Positions 18,643-27,009 of a stretch of DNA of 64,000 bases are shown piece by piece. A program made the translations under genes and the position numbers. Every line of letters starts with the position of its first letter. The stretch's first letter is position 1. Below the pieces are notes generated by a model. That model did no database searches and was not told where the DNA came from. It worked only from the letters and a program-made list of their open reading frames with translations. The DNA comes from Nocardioides albus (GTDB taxonomy: Bacteria; Actinomycetota; Actinomycetes; Propionibacteriales; Nocardioidaceae). Location: positions 62,001 to 126,000 of the forward strand of contig NZ_BMQT01000005.1 in assembly GCF_014648255.1 (NCBI RefSeq), in the 5' to 3' direction.

Positions 18643-20307
18643 ATGACTGATCCAGAGGTTCGCTATCGCTCCTTGGTGAGCGGGGACTCCGGGAGCATCG
18701 GCGGGATTGTCGGAGACCTCGAGATGGCTTCGCGCGACGTGGCTGATGTCGCTGACCAGGCTGCAGAGACGATCGACGTGCCGGTCTGGTCGAGCATGGC
18801 GAACGCGATGTTCAGGATGAGGGCATCCGCATTGGTGACCGGCCTCGACCTGAACCACGATGCGGTGGTGCGTGCTCGCGGAGCTCTGGACAGCGCGATG
18901 CGGTCGTACGATGACATGGTCGGCAAGGCCGATCTCATCATCGGGATCTGGCGCAGTCGTCCGCGGGCGCCGATCCCGTTGGTCGACGAGATGATGGCGC
19001 GGGTCATCGACTCGACGCTGATGACGCTCGGCACCTCCTACAACTCGGCTCTCGCCAACGCGACCGCCTTCCTCACCGGCGACGAGGTCGATCTCGACAA
19101 GCTCGATGAGGACGCTCGAGGGTGGGTGGAGAAGGGGCTGGACCGCAGCAGGAACTGGTACGACGAGTCGGGCAGCTATCGCGGCCCGCTGATCCCCAAC
19201 ACCATGGCTACCGGCGATGAGCGGGGTTGGGTGCCGCAAGGGCTCGGTTATGACGACGAGAACGGCATCCTGCTCCAGAGCTACTACGACTCCGACGACG
19301 AGAACGGTGACGGGAAGCTCTCGCTCATCGATGAGACATCCGGGACCGAGATCAGCAACGTCACGCTGGAAGGCGCAAGCGGGCACGTCGGCGGTGTCAC
19401 CGTGGATGGAGACACCGTATATGTGAGTTCCGGAGGTCAGCTTCACCAGTATTCGATGAGCGATCTGAGGAAGGCGAAACAGGGTGAGAGCGTTCCTCCC
19501 AGCGGCCCACCGGCTGATGTGGAGGCATCGTCCTACACCGCGGTTCACGGCAACAGCCTCTTCGTCGGCAGTTTCGATGGCAGCAAGATGTACCGCTACC
19601 AGAAGGTCGACGGACAGTGGGACTTCGACAACCCCGTCGAAACGATCAACACCCCTCCCGACGTCCAGGGCGTGGTGGTGCGGGACGGCGAGTACGTCTT
19701 CAGCACCTCCTGGGGCCGCGACAAGCCGAGCAGCCTGATCGTGCAGAACCGAGACGACGAAACTGACCGGAGCGACCCTTACCCTTATCCGAACATGGCC
19801 GAGGGCATCGTCGAGGTGGACGGGGAGATCATCACCACGTACGAGTCCGGGTCTGGGGCCTACCGTGACCCGGGCAGTCGTTCATTCGCGGAGTGGCTCC
19901 GAGGCGAGCACCCCGATGCGGACCTGTGGTCGAGCCCTTACATGACGCGTACGCCGCTGTCCGAGCTCGGGCTGGAACCGGATGGAGCCGGCGGTGACAT
20001 CGAGGTGCAGCCGGAGACTCTGCGGAAGGCGGCCGCGACCTACGCAGCGAGCGCAGGTCGCCTCCGGCGGATAGCTGGTGGGGTCGAGTCGGTGGGCGTG
20101 CAGTCGGCTTGGTTCGGTGAGGTGCCTGCGGCAGAGATGCTTGCTCAGAGCATCACGAAGGTGCTCAGCAGGGCAGCCTCCAGCCTTGACGCTGGCCGTG
20201 ATGCGATGGAACGGCTTGGCGATGCGCTCGACGAGGCGGCCGTGACCTATCAGCGCACAGATGACGAGACCGCCGGGCGTGGGAAGCGGCTGGAGGGCCG
20301 GCTGTGA
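18643..20307 (+). CDS. EspC/WXG-like helical domains flanking a beta-propeller; type VII-related protein
   Basis: 554 residues in three parts. Residues 1-170 are helical, without a signal peptide (MTDPEVRYRSLVSGDSGSIG ...). About 195-420 are beta-rich and repetitive (GGVTVDGDTVYVSSGGQLHQY, AVHGNSLFVGSFDGSKMYRY, GVVVRDGEYVFSTSW), resembling four or more propeller blades. About 450-554 resemble the ESX-secreted EspC/WXG-type hairpin (VQPETLRKAAATYAASAGRLRRIAGG ... SAWFGEVPAAEM). An acidic patch DSDDENGDGK could bind calcium. GGGGAG precedes ATG 18643. The next gene, a lipoprotein, overlaps it. Export by a type VII-like system is an inference. Confidence 0.65.
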   Translation: MTDPEVRYRSLVSGDSGSIGGIVGDLEMASRDVADVADQAAETIDVPVWSSMANAMFRMRASALVTGLDLNHDAVVRARGALDSAMRSYDDMVGKADLIIGIWRSRPRAPIPLVDEMMARVIDSTLMTLGTSYNSALANATAFLTGDEVDLDKLDEDARGWVEKGLDRSRNWYDESGSYRGPLIPNTMATGDERGWVPQGLGYDDENGILLQSYYDSDDENGDGKLSLIDETSGTEISNVTLEGASGHVGGVTVDGDTVYVSSGGQLHQYSMSDLRKAKQGESVPPSGPPADVEASSYTAVHGNSLFVGSFDGSKMYRYQKVDGQWDFDNPVETINTPPDVQGVVVRDGEYVFSTSWGRDKPSSLIVQNRDDETDRSDPYPYPNMAEGIVEVDGEIITTYESGSGAYRDPGSRSFAEWLRGEHPDADLWSSPYMTRTPLSELGLEPDGAGGDIEVQPETLRKAAATYAASAGRLRRIAGGVESVGVQSAWFGEVPAAEMLAQSITKVLSRAASSLDAGRDAMERLGDALDEAAVTYQRTDDETAGRGKRLEGRL

Positions 20308-21272
20308 TCAGAGTGGTTCGAAGCGTGATCATCGTCCTGGGGTTGATCCTGGGCTTGGGTGGGTGTGGAGATTCCGGCTCTGCGGTTGAGGCGAATTGGC
20401 CGGCCGTGGGGGAGGTGGCTCCCGTTGACGGCCTCGTCTGGGCTGAAGGATCGACCGTGCATCTTCCGGACGGGTCAGACATCGCCACGGAGGATCCGAT
20501 CAGTGCCTACGCCGTCGTCGGCGGTGGCGTGGTGTTCCAGACCCCTGGTGACGATGAGCTCTACTGGGCCGATGGTTCTGGCGCCCGGGGTCTCGGCGTG
20601 AAGGCTCATACGACTGTGTCGTTGATCGAGGCGTCGCCGGACGGCCGCTACCTGGCCTACGCCGATGTCACCGAGGATCCCGACACGATTGAAGCGGTGG
20701 TCGTCGACTTCACCACCGGCGAGGAGGTCGTCCGAAGCGATGAAGGATTCACCACCTCAGGAGATCAGGCCGATGCATACGAGGAGATCGAGCCCGGCCT
20801 GATCGCGGTCGACGACGAGACGGCGTGGTTTCGGACGCTGGACGGCGATGTTGCCTATTCGCTGGCCACGGGTGAGCGGAGCGAGGTGCCCGAGGGGGAG
20901 AAGCCGTGGCAGCCGCACGGTGGTGACGCCTACGGCGTCTGGAACCCCAGCCACACCTGGGAGGCTGTCGGGGAGAAGGGCGAGCCTGGGCGGCTGGTCG
21001 GTCCGGACGGCGCCGATCTGGTTCCGCCGGACGGCGGCAGCGTGATCATGGTCGGAGACTCCGAGTGGGGCGGTCTCTGGTTTGACGACAAGACGCGGCT
21101 CGGGCGGCTGAAGAGTGGCTCAGGGATCTCGTTGTTGGCCTGCAGGGTGGACCAGATGGAGTGTGTGGCGGTGCCCGGCACCGAGTCTCCGCAGGGCCGG
21201 GCGGTGACGTCGCGGGTCGCTGACGGCGACCATGATCCGATCGTGCTGCCGCAGAGCCACCACTACGACTGA
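20304..21272 (+). CDS. Predicted lipoprotein with propeller-like repeats
   Basis: 322 residues with a lipoprotein signal peptide: VIIVLGLILGLGGC, so Cys21 would be lipidated. The mature part is beta-rich, with repeated motifs such as AVVGGGVVFQTPGDDELYWADG and ASPDGRYLAYADV that look like propeller blades. No catalytic motif is seen. The GTG start at 20304 overlaps the TGA of the upstream gene, so the two proteins are coupled and probably act together at the cell surface. Its 3' end overlaps the convergent MFS gene by 10 bases. Confidence 0.75.
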   Translation: MIRVVRSVIIVLGLILGLGGCGDSGSAVEANWPAVGEVAPVDGLVWAEGSTVHLPDGSDIATEDPISAYAVVGGGVVFQTPGDDELYWADGSGARGLGVKAHTTVSLIEASPDGRYLAYADVTEDPDTIEAVVVDFTTGEEVVRSDEGFTTSGDQADAYEEIEPGLIAVDDETAWFRTLDGDVAYSLATGERSEVPEGEKPWQPHGGDAYGVWNPSHTWEAVGEKGEPGRLVGPDGADLVPPDGGSVIMVGDSEWGGLWFDDKTRLGRLKSGSGISLLACRVDQMECVAVPGTESPQGRAVTSRVADGDHDPIVLPQSHHYD

Positions 21273-22474
21273 TCGCGGGTCGCGATCGCGGACCATGTCA
21301 ACGAGATCAGGGCGAGGGCGATGACGGCGGTGGCCAGGCCCCACCAGCCGACGACGTACGCATAGCCGAGCAGCCAGCCGAAGAGGCTCGACCCCCCGTA
21401 GTAGAAGAGGTTGTAGAGGGCGCTCGCCTGGGCCTTCCCGACCCGGGCGCGGGCGCCGACCCAGCCGGAGGCGACGCCGTGGGCGGCGAAGAAGCCGGTG
21501 GTCATGACGAGCAGGCCGGCCAAGACCATGACGAGGTTGTCCGGGAACGTCATCAAGACCCCGACGATCATGATGCTCACGCAGGTCAGCATCACTTTTC
21601 GGCGGCCGTAGGTGCTGGCCAGCCGACCCGCGACCGATGACGAGATCGTGCCGCCGAGGTAGGCGAGGAAGATCTGGCTGGAGATCGCCACCGGCAGTCC
21701 GAACGGCTCGCGCTCGAGGCGGAACCCCAGATAGTTGTACGTCGCCACGAACCCACCCATCAGCAGCGCGGCCTGTCCGTAGAGCACGAGCATGCCCGGG
21801 TCGCGCAGGTTGGCGAGCACGCCCTGGCGTACGGACGTGGCCGGCTTGCCGACCGGGCGGACCCAGGCCCGGTCGCGGGGGATCAGGGTGATCGCGATGA
21901 TCGAGGCGATCGCCGAGAGGATCCCGCCTGCGGTGACACCCAGTCGCCAGCCGCCGAGGTCGGCGAACGGCCCGGTGATGACCCGGCCCAGGAGGCCGCC
22001 GACCGTGGTGCCGGAGATGTAGATGGCCGCGGCGAGGCTGACGTGGCGTACGTGGATCTCGTCGGCGAGGTAGGCGACCGCGAGGGCGGGTACGCCGCCG
22101 AGTGCGATGCCTTCGAGGCCGCGCAGCACCAGGAGGGTGGTGAAGCCGGGGGCCAGTGGGGTGAGGAGGCCGAGGACCATCGAGATCGAGAGGGCGATCT
22201 TCATCGCCGGCGCTCGGCCGATGCGGTCGGCGACCCACGACCAGCCGAGGACGCTGGCGGCCAGCCCGAGGGTGGCGGTCGAGACGGTCAGCGCGGCCGA
22301 GGCCTCGTTGACCTCGAGCGCCTGCGCGACGGTGGGGAGGATGCCCTGGGTGGAGTACATCTGGCCGAAGGCCGCGATCCCGGCCGCGAAGAGGCCGACC
22401 AGGATCCGCCGGTAGCCACTGCTGCCGGCGTCGTGGCCTACCCATTCACGGGTCGGGGAGGCATCTACGGACAT
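21263..22474 (-). CDS. MFS transporter
   Basis: 403 residues with about 12 membrane segments. The loop between helices 2 and 3 has GWSWVADRIGRAPAMK, the MFS motif A region. The N terminus has GQMYSTQGILPTVAQALEV, a pattern common in YnfM-type sugar/drug exporters, and helix 5 has the SGTTVGGLLGRVITG motif C-like segment. The ATG at 22474 is chosen because TACCGT lies 7 bases upstream on the minus strand. The last 10 bases overlap the end of the convergent lipoprotein gene. Confidence 0.85.
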   Translation of the reverse strand: MSVDASPTREWVGHDAGSSGYRRILVGLFAAGIAAFGQMYSTQGILPTVAQALEVNEASAALTVSTATLGLAASVLGWSWVADRIGRAPAMKIALSISMVLGLLTPLAPGFTTLLVLRGLEGIALGGVPALAVAYLADEIHVRHVSLAAAIYISGTTVGGLLGRVITGPFADLGGWRLGVTAGGILSAIASIIAITLIPRDRAWVRPVGKPATSVRQGVLANLRDPGMLVLYGQAALLMGGFVATYNYLGFRLEREPFGLPVAISSQIFLAYLGGTISSSVAGRLASTYGRRKVMLTCVSIMIVGVLMTFPDNLVMVLAGLLVMTTGFFAAHGVASGWVGARARVGKAQASALYNLFYYGGSSLFGWLLGYAYVVGWWGLATAVIALALISLTWSAIATRDQS

Positions 22475-22481
22475 CGTTCCC

Positions 22482-22487
22482 ACGGTA
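22482..22487 (-). promoter_or_regulatory. Leaderless -10 box (TACCGT)
   Basis: Minus-strand TACCGT lies 7 bases before ATG 22474. Confidence 0.45.
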
Positions 22488-22535
22488 AAGGAGGGGTTGT
22501 GCGTGGGTGAAGCCACCGAGTGCGTGAGATATCTC

Positions 22536-22541
22536 TACTCT
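22536..22541 (+). promoter_or_regulatory. Leaderless -10 box (TACTCT)
   Basis: TACTCT lies 7 bases before ATG 22549; the divergent MFS gene has a similar box 50 bases away. Confidence 0.45.
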
Positions 22542-22548
22542 GGGGTCG

Positions 22549-23712
22549 ATGTCCGCGCTGACCGATCGCCTCTCGACGCGCCTCGTCGGTGTCGACGCGG
22601 CGCGGTGTCTGGCGCTGCTGGGGATGATGGCGACCCATGTGCTGGATCCGGTCGATGCCTCCGGGGAGCTGACCAGGATCCAGGCCGTCGCCGGCGGTCG
22701 GTCGGCGGCGCTCTTCGCGGTGCTCGCCGGGGTCAGCCTGGCGCTGATGACCGGACGTCAATCGCCGGTGCGAGGGCGAGCGCTCGGGTTGCGGTCGCTG
22801 GGGCTGGCCGCGCGGGCGGTGCTGATCGCCGCGATCGGGCTGCTGCTCGGGTCGCTCGGCACCAACATCGCGATCATCCTGACCTACTACGGCATGCTCT
22901 TCCTGATCGGCATCCCGTTCCTCGGGCTGCGGGCGCGCTGGCTGTGGCTGCTCGGGGTGGTCTGGATCGTGGTGGGACCGTTGCTGTCGCTGGGCATCCG
23001 CCCGCTGCTGCCGCTACGGCAGTACGAGAGCCCGGAGCCGGCCCAGCTGCTGGAGCCGGGCCGGCTGCTGGCCGAGCTGCTCGTCACCGGCTACTACCCG
23101 GCCGTCCCGTGGCTGGCCTACCTGCTGATCGGGATGGCCATCGGCCGCATCGACCTGCGCAACCGGATCGTGGTCGACATGATCTGGACCGGCGGCATCA
23201 TCATCTCCGTCTCGGCCAGCTGGCTGTCGGGGAGGCTGACCCGGCTGCCGTCGGTCGCCGAGGTACTGCTGCGCGCCTATCCCGGGATGGACATCGACGG
23301 CGCGCTGATCGAGATGAGCCACGGCCTCTACGGACAGACGCCGATCGACGGCGGCTGGCAATGGCTGCTGGTCGTCGCGCCGCACTCGACCACGCCGTTC
23401 GACCTGGCACAGACGATCGGCAGCTCGATGTTCGTCATCGGCGCGTGCCAGATGATCGCGCTGCGGCTCCCGGATCGGTGGCGCGTCGGGATGGCGGTGA
23501 TGTTCGGTGCCGGCACGATGACGCTGACGCTCTACAGCCTGCACGTGGTGATGATGACCGATGCCGTGTGGCCACCGGAGACCCCTGGGTCGTACGTCTT
23601 CCATGTGCTCGTCGTCCTGACCATCGGCGCGCTCGTCACCGCCTGGGGCCGTCCGGGGCCGCTGGAGTGGCTCGTGGGCCGCCCCGCGGCTTGGTTGCGC
23701 CGCCTGGAGTAG
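22549..23712 (+). CDS. Multipass membrane protein, HGSNAT/DUF418-like acyltransferase family
   Basis: 387 residues with about ten hydrophobic helices. The first segment begins RLVGVDAARCLALLGMMATH, the signature of the heparan-alpha-glucosaminide N-acetyltransferase-like/DUF418 membrane family, with an Asp and a membrane-facing His. Later segments contain YYPAVPWLAYLLIGMAIGR and LTLYSLHVVMM, also typical. Family members are thought to move acyl groups across or at the membrane; the substrate here is unknown. A -10 box 7 bases before the ATG indicates a leaderless message. Confidence 0.75.
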   Translation: MSALTDRLSTRLVGVDAARCLALLGMMATHVLDPVDASGELTRIQAVAGGRSAALFAVLAGVSLALMTGRQSPVRGRALGLRSLGLAARAVLIAAIGLLLGSLGTNIAIILTYYGMLFLIGIPFLGLRARWLWLLGVVWIVVGPLLSLGIRPLLPLRQYESPEPAQLLEPGRLLAELLVTGYYPAVPWLAYLLIGMAIGRIDLRNRIVVDMIWTGGIIISVSASWLSGRLTRLPSVAEVLLRAYPGMDIDGALIEMSHGLYGQTPIDGGWQWLLVVAPHSTTPFDLAQTIGSSMFVIGACQMIALRLPDRWRVGMAVMFGAGTMTLTLYSLHVVMMTDAVWPPETPGSYVFHVLVVLTIGALVTAWGRPGPLEWLVGRPAAWLRRLE

Positions 23713-23765
23713 ATCCGGGTGCCCGAACCGATGACCCGGCGGGGATGGTGTGGGAGATTCGTGGG

Positions 23766-23962
23766 ATGACGGAAACCGTGGTCGTGGCGAAGGATCTGAG
23801 GGTCGTACGCGGGAAGCGCGAGGTCCTTCATGACCTCGACTTCTCCCTCCGTGCCGGCGAGGTGACCGGGCTGCTCGGACCGTCGGGGTGCGGCAAGACG
23901 ACGCTGATGCGGACGACATCGAGCAGGCCTTCCTGGCGCTGGTGCGAGGGGTGGCGGCATGA
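23766..23962 (+). pseudogene. Collapsed ABC transporter ATP-binding protein (internal deletion, frameshift)
   Basis: From ATG 23766 the frame encodes 49 residues of a normal ABC ATPase N terminus, through Walker A (GPSGCGKTTLMR), ending near 23912. From that point a different frame encodes a typical ATPase C terminus (DDIEQAFLALVRGVAA) ending at TGA 23960-23962. Everything between Walker A and the last few residues, including the Q-loop, the LSGGQ signature and Walker B, is missing, about 550-600 bases by comparison with the family. The start of the next gene still overlaps the old stop (ATGA). A lesion of the assembly rather than the genome is possible. Confidence 0.8.
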
Positions 23963-24690
23963 GTCTTCGACGGACCCTCGCGGTGGCCCGGCGGGTGCTC
24001 GCCCAGATCCGGCGCGACCACCGCACCCTGGTGATGCTGGTGATCCTGCCGACGCTGCTGATGACCCTGCTGTGGTGGATGTACGAGGACTCGCCGGTCT
24101 TCGATCGGATCGGCCCTGCCCTGCTGGCGATCTTCCCGTTCATCGTGATGTTCCTGGTCACCTCGGTCACCACGCTTCGCGAACGCTCCTCGGGGACGCT
24201 CGAGCGACTGCTGGCGATGCCGCTGGGCAAGGGCGACTTCCTGCTCGGCTACGCGCTGGCGTTCGGGCTCCTCGCCGCGGTTCAGTCCGGGGTGGCGGTC
24301 GGAGTCAGCGTGGGTCTGCTCGGGCTGGAGATCTCCGGCTCGGTCGCCCTGCTCGTGGTCGTCGCGATCGTCGACGCCGTCCTCGGCACCGCGCTCGGCC
24401 TGCTCGTATCGGCTTTCGCCACGACCGAGTTCCAGGCGGTGCAGTTCATGCCGGCGATCGTCGTCCCGCAGATCCTGCTCTGTGGGCTCCTGGTCCCGCG
24501 CGACTCGTTGCCGGAGGTCTTGGCGGCCATCTCCGACGTACTCCCGCTCTCCTACGCCGTCGACGCGATGACCCACTTGGTCACCTCCACCGACACCGGT
24601 GAGGTCTGGGCCGACCTGGCCGTAGTCGCCGGGTTCGTCGTAGCCGGCCTCGCCCTCGGCGCGGCGACCCTGCGGCGACGTACCCCTTGA
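23959..24690 (+). CDS. ABC-2 type transporter permease
   Basis: 243 residues with six membrane helices in the ABC-2 arrangement: LVMLVILPTLLMTLLWWMY, PALLAIFPFIVMFLVTSV, and the conserved cytoplasmic segment TTLRERSSGTLERLLAMPLGKGDFLLGY, which contacts the ATPase. The C-terminal half has QFMPAIVVPQILLCGLLVPRDSLP and the usual VLPLSYAVDAM segment. Family members export drugs, lipids or polysaccharides. Its ATPase partner (23766-23962) is destroyed, so this permease is either non-functional or uses an ATPase encoded elsewhere. Confidence 0.88.
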   Translation: MSLRRTLAVARRVLAQIRRDHRTLVMLVILPTLLMTLLWWMYEDSPVFDRIGPALLAIFPFIVMFLVTSVTTLRERSSGTLERLLAMPLGKGDFLLGYALAFGLLAAVQSGVAVGVSVGLLGLEISGSVALLVVVAIVDAVLGTALGLLVSAFATTEFQAVQFMPAIVVPQILLCGLLVPRDSLPEVLAAISDVLPLSYAVDAMTHLVTSTDTGEVWADLAVVAGFVVAGLALGAATLRRRTP

Positions 24691-24692
24691 TA

Positions 24693-24830
24693 GCCGAGGC
24701 GTCACTCCGGTCGGCCGAGGCGTCACTCCGGTCGGCCGAGACGTCGCTCCCGCTGTTCGAGTTGGCATCCCGGTGCCAACTCGGCCGACGTACCTGACGC
24801 TTCGGCCGACGCGGGTGACGTCTCGGCGGG
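24693..24830. repeat. Modular palindromic intergenic element, copy 3
   Basis: It begins 3 bases after the permease stop. Left units start GCCGAGGCGTCACTCC and recur with a 21-base period. The centre is GAGTTGGCA-TCCCGG-TGCCAACTC, a perfect 9-base stem. Right units include TACCTGACGCTT and GGGTGACGTCT, closing with CGGCGGG at 24830. Unlike the other copies it lies between two genes on the same strand. Confidence 0.8.
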
Positions 24831-24945
24831 TTGTGAGGTGGTGAGCGGAAGTTGACGGAAGGGGTACGGAGGGCCGGTCGGTGCGAAACGTCGACACCGG
24901 AGCGTAGGGGTTGCCCACCCCCGACCCGAAACGGTGTGAGTACGC
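24831..24945 (+). other. Upstream region of the nitrate assimilation operon
   Basis: 115 bases between the palindromic element and the nitrate reductase start. I see two GAAAC words (24885 and 24928, 43 bases apart), which occur in GlnR boxes, but not the paired GTNAC half-sites. No convincing -35/-10 pair or ribosome site could be assigned. Confidence 0.3.
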
Positions 24946-27009
24946 GTGACCGACACCCACTGTCCTTACTGCAGCTTGCAGTGCGGGATGACCCTTTCAC
25001 GCAAAGGGCCCCGGCTGGAGGTCGGTGTGCGGTCCCAGAAGAACAAGCACAGCCCGGTGGACGAGGGTGCGTTGTGTCGCAAGGGGTGGACGGCGGCGGG
25101 GCTGCGCGGCAGCCGGGAGCGGCTGACGACGCCGATGGTGCGTGACCGGGCGACGGGGGAGTGGAGCGCAGCGACCTGGGACGAGGCCCTCGACCTGGTC
25201 GCCTCGAAGCTCACCGACCTGCGGGAGAACCACGGCGCCGACGCCAATGCCGTCTTTGGTGGCGGCGGGCTGACCAACGAGAAGGCGTACCAGCTCGGGA
25301 AGTTCGCCCGGGTCGCCCTCGGCACCTCCCAGATCGACTACAACGGGCGTTGGTGCATGTCGTCCGCGGCATCCGCGGGTAACCAGGCCTTCGGCGTCGA
25401 CCGCGGCCTGCCGTTCCCGCTGGCCGACATCGAGAAGACGGACGTCTGCGTGCTCGTCGGCTCCAACCTCGCCGAGACGATGCCGCCGGCGGCCCGCCAC
25501 CTCGACCGGCTGCGGGAGAACGGCGGCAAGGTCGTCGTCATCGACCCGCGGCTGACCCCGACCGGCGAACGTGCCGACCTCTTCCTCCAGCCGGTCCCCG
25601 GCACCGACCTGCCCCTCGCGCTCGGCGTCCTGCACCTGCTCGATGCGGTCGGCGCTGTCGACGAGGACTACATCGCCGAGCGGACCACAGGCTTCGAGGA
25701 CGTACGCCGCTCCGTGGCCGCCTGGTGGCCGGAGATGGTCGAGCGGGTCAGTGGGGTCGAGGCCGCGCAGTTGCGTGAGCTCGCCGACCTGCTCGCCAAC
25801 GCGGGGAAGGTGATGGTCCTGACCGCCCGCGGCGCCGAGCAGCACGCCCAGGGCACCGACACCGTCCTGGCCTGGCTCAACGTGACGCTCGCGCTCGGCA
25901 TGCCCGGAAAGGCGTACGCCGGCTACGGCTGCCTGACCGGCCAGGGCAACGGACAGGGTGGCCGCGAGCACGGCCAGAAGGCCGACCAGCTTCCCGGCTA
26001 CCGGATGATCGACGACCCCGCCGCGCGAGCGCACGTCGCCGCGGTGTGGGGCGTCGACCCCGAGACCCTCCCCGGCAAGGGCCGTTCCGCCTACGAGCTC
26101 CTCGACGCGCTCGGCACCCCCGAGGGCCCCAAGAGCCTGCTCGTGTTCGGCTCCAACATCGTCGTCTCCGCCCCCAACGCCACCCACATCACGTCGCGAC
26201 TGGCGGACCTCGATCTCCTGGTCGTCGCCGACATGGTGATGAGCGAGACCGCCGCGCTGGCGGACGTGGTCCTGCCGGTGACCCAGTGGGCCGAGGAGAC
26301 CGGCACCATGACCAACCTCGAGGGCCGGGTCATCCTCCGACAGGCGGCGGTCACGCCACCCGACGGCGTACGTTCCGACCTCGAGGTGATCGCCGGCTTG
26401 GCCACTCGGCTCGAGGCCGTATCTGGCGCAACCCGCTGGCAGACCGACCCCGAGGCGATCTTCACCGAGCTTCGGGCGGCGTCCAAGGGCGGCAAGGCTG
26501 ACTACAGCGGCATCACCTACGACCGCATCCGCGACGAGGACGGTGTCTTCTGGCCGTGCCCGGAGGGCAGCGGCGGGACTCCGCGGCTGTTCGCCGACAC
26601 CTTCTCCCACCCCGACGGGCGGGCTCGGTTCGTCGACGTGGAGCACTCCGGTCCGGCGGAGGAGCCTTCTGCGGCGTACCCCTTGCATCTCACGACCGGC
26701 CGGGTGCTCGCTCAGTACCAGTCCGGCGCCCAGACCCGGCGGATCAAGGACCTCCCCGACGACGGCATCTTCGTCGAGCTTCATCCGCTGCTCGCCGACC
26801 GGGTCGGCGCGCACGACGGCGATCCGGTCGTCGTCCGTACGCCGCGCGGTGAGCTGAAGGCGCCTGCCAGGGTCGTCACCACCATCCGTCCCGACACGAT
26901 CTTCGTGCCGTTCCACTGGGTCGGCGCGAACAGGCTGACCAACGATGCCCTCGACCCCTCCAGCCGGATGCCTGAGTTCAAGGTCTGTGCCGCGGCGGTG
27001 AGTGCATGA
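24946..27009 (+). CDS. Assimilatory nitrate reductase, molybdopterin catalytic subunit
   Basis: 687 residues. The N terminus carries the [4Fe-4S] motif C6-x2-C9-x3-C13 and C44 (CPYCSLQC ... LCRKGW). The molybdopterin-binding fold follows, with GRWCMSSAASAGNQAFG, GSNLAETMPP, VVIDPRLTPTGERAD and the C-terminal dinucleotide-binding domain (LTTGRVLAQYQSGAQTRRI, ELHPLLADRVG, FVPFHWVGANRLTNDALDPSSRMPEFKVCA). It would reduce nitrate to nitrite in the cytoplasm. There is no Tat signal, and the extra C-terminal [2Fe-2S] domain of long NasA forms is absent. That function is supplied by the next gene (overlap of 4 bases), as in Bacillus NasC/NasB. Confidence 0.9.
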   Translation: MTDTHCPYCSLQCGMTLSRKGPRLEVGVRSQKNKHSPVDEGALCRKGWTAAGLRGSRERLTTPMVRDRATGEWSAATWDEALDLVASKLTDLRENHGADANAVFGGGGLTNEKAYQLGKFARVALGTSQIDYNGRWCMSSAASAGNQAFGVDRGLPFPLADIEKTDVCVLVGSNLAETMPPAARHLDRLRENGGKVVVIDPRLTPTGERADLFLQPVPGTDLPLALGVLHLLDAVGAVDEDYIAERTTGFEDVRRSVAAWWPEMVERVSGVEAAQLRELADLLANAGKVMVLTARGAEQHAQGTDTVLAWLNVTLALGMPGKAYAGYGCLTGQGNGQGGREHGQKADQLPGYRMIDDPAARAHVAAVWGVDPETLPGKGRSAYELLDALGTPEGPKSLLVFGSNIVVSAPNATHITSRLADLDLLVVADMVMSETAALADVVLPVTQWAEETGTMTNLEGRVILRQAAVTPPDGVRSDLEVIAGLATRLEAVSGATRWQTDPEAIFTELRAASKGGKADYSGITYDRIRDEDGVFWPCPEGSGGTPRLFADTFSHPDGRARFVDVEHSGPAEEPSAAYPLHLTTGRVLAQYQSGAQTRRIKDLPDDGIFVELHPLLADRVGAHDGDPVVVRTPRGELKAPARVVTTIRPDTIFVPFHWVGANRLTNDALDPSSRMPEFKVCAAAVSA

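Noticed and set aside
22497..24602. A 701-residue plus-strand open frame spanning the acyltransferase, ABC and permease genes
   Set aside because: Only the short stretch around 23766-23912 is real protein sequence (ABC ATPase N terminus); the rest is out-of-frame shadow.
24831..24945. GlnR boxes in front of the nitrate operon
   Set aside because: Two GAAAC words are present, but the partner GTNAC half-sites at 6-base spacing are not.
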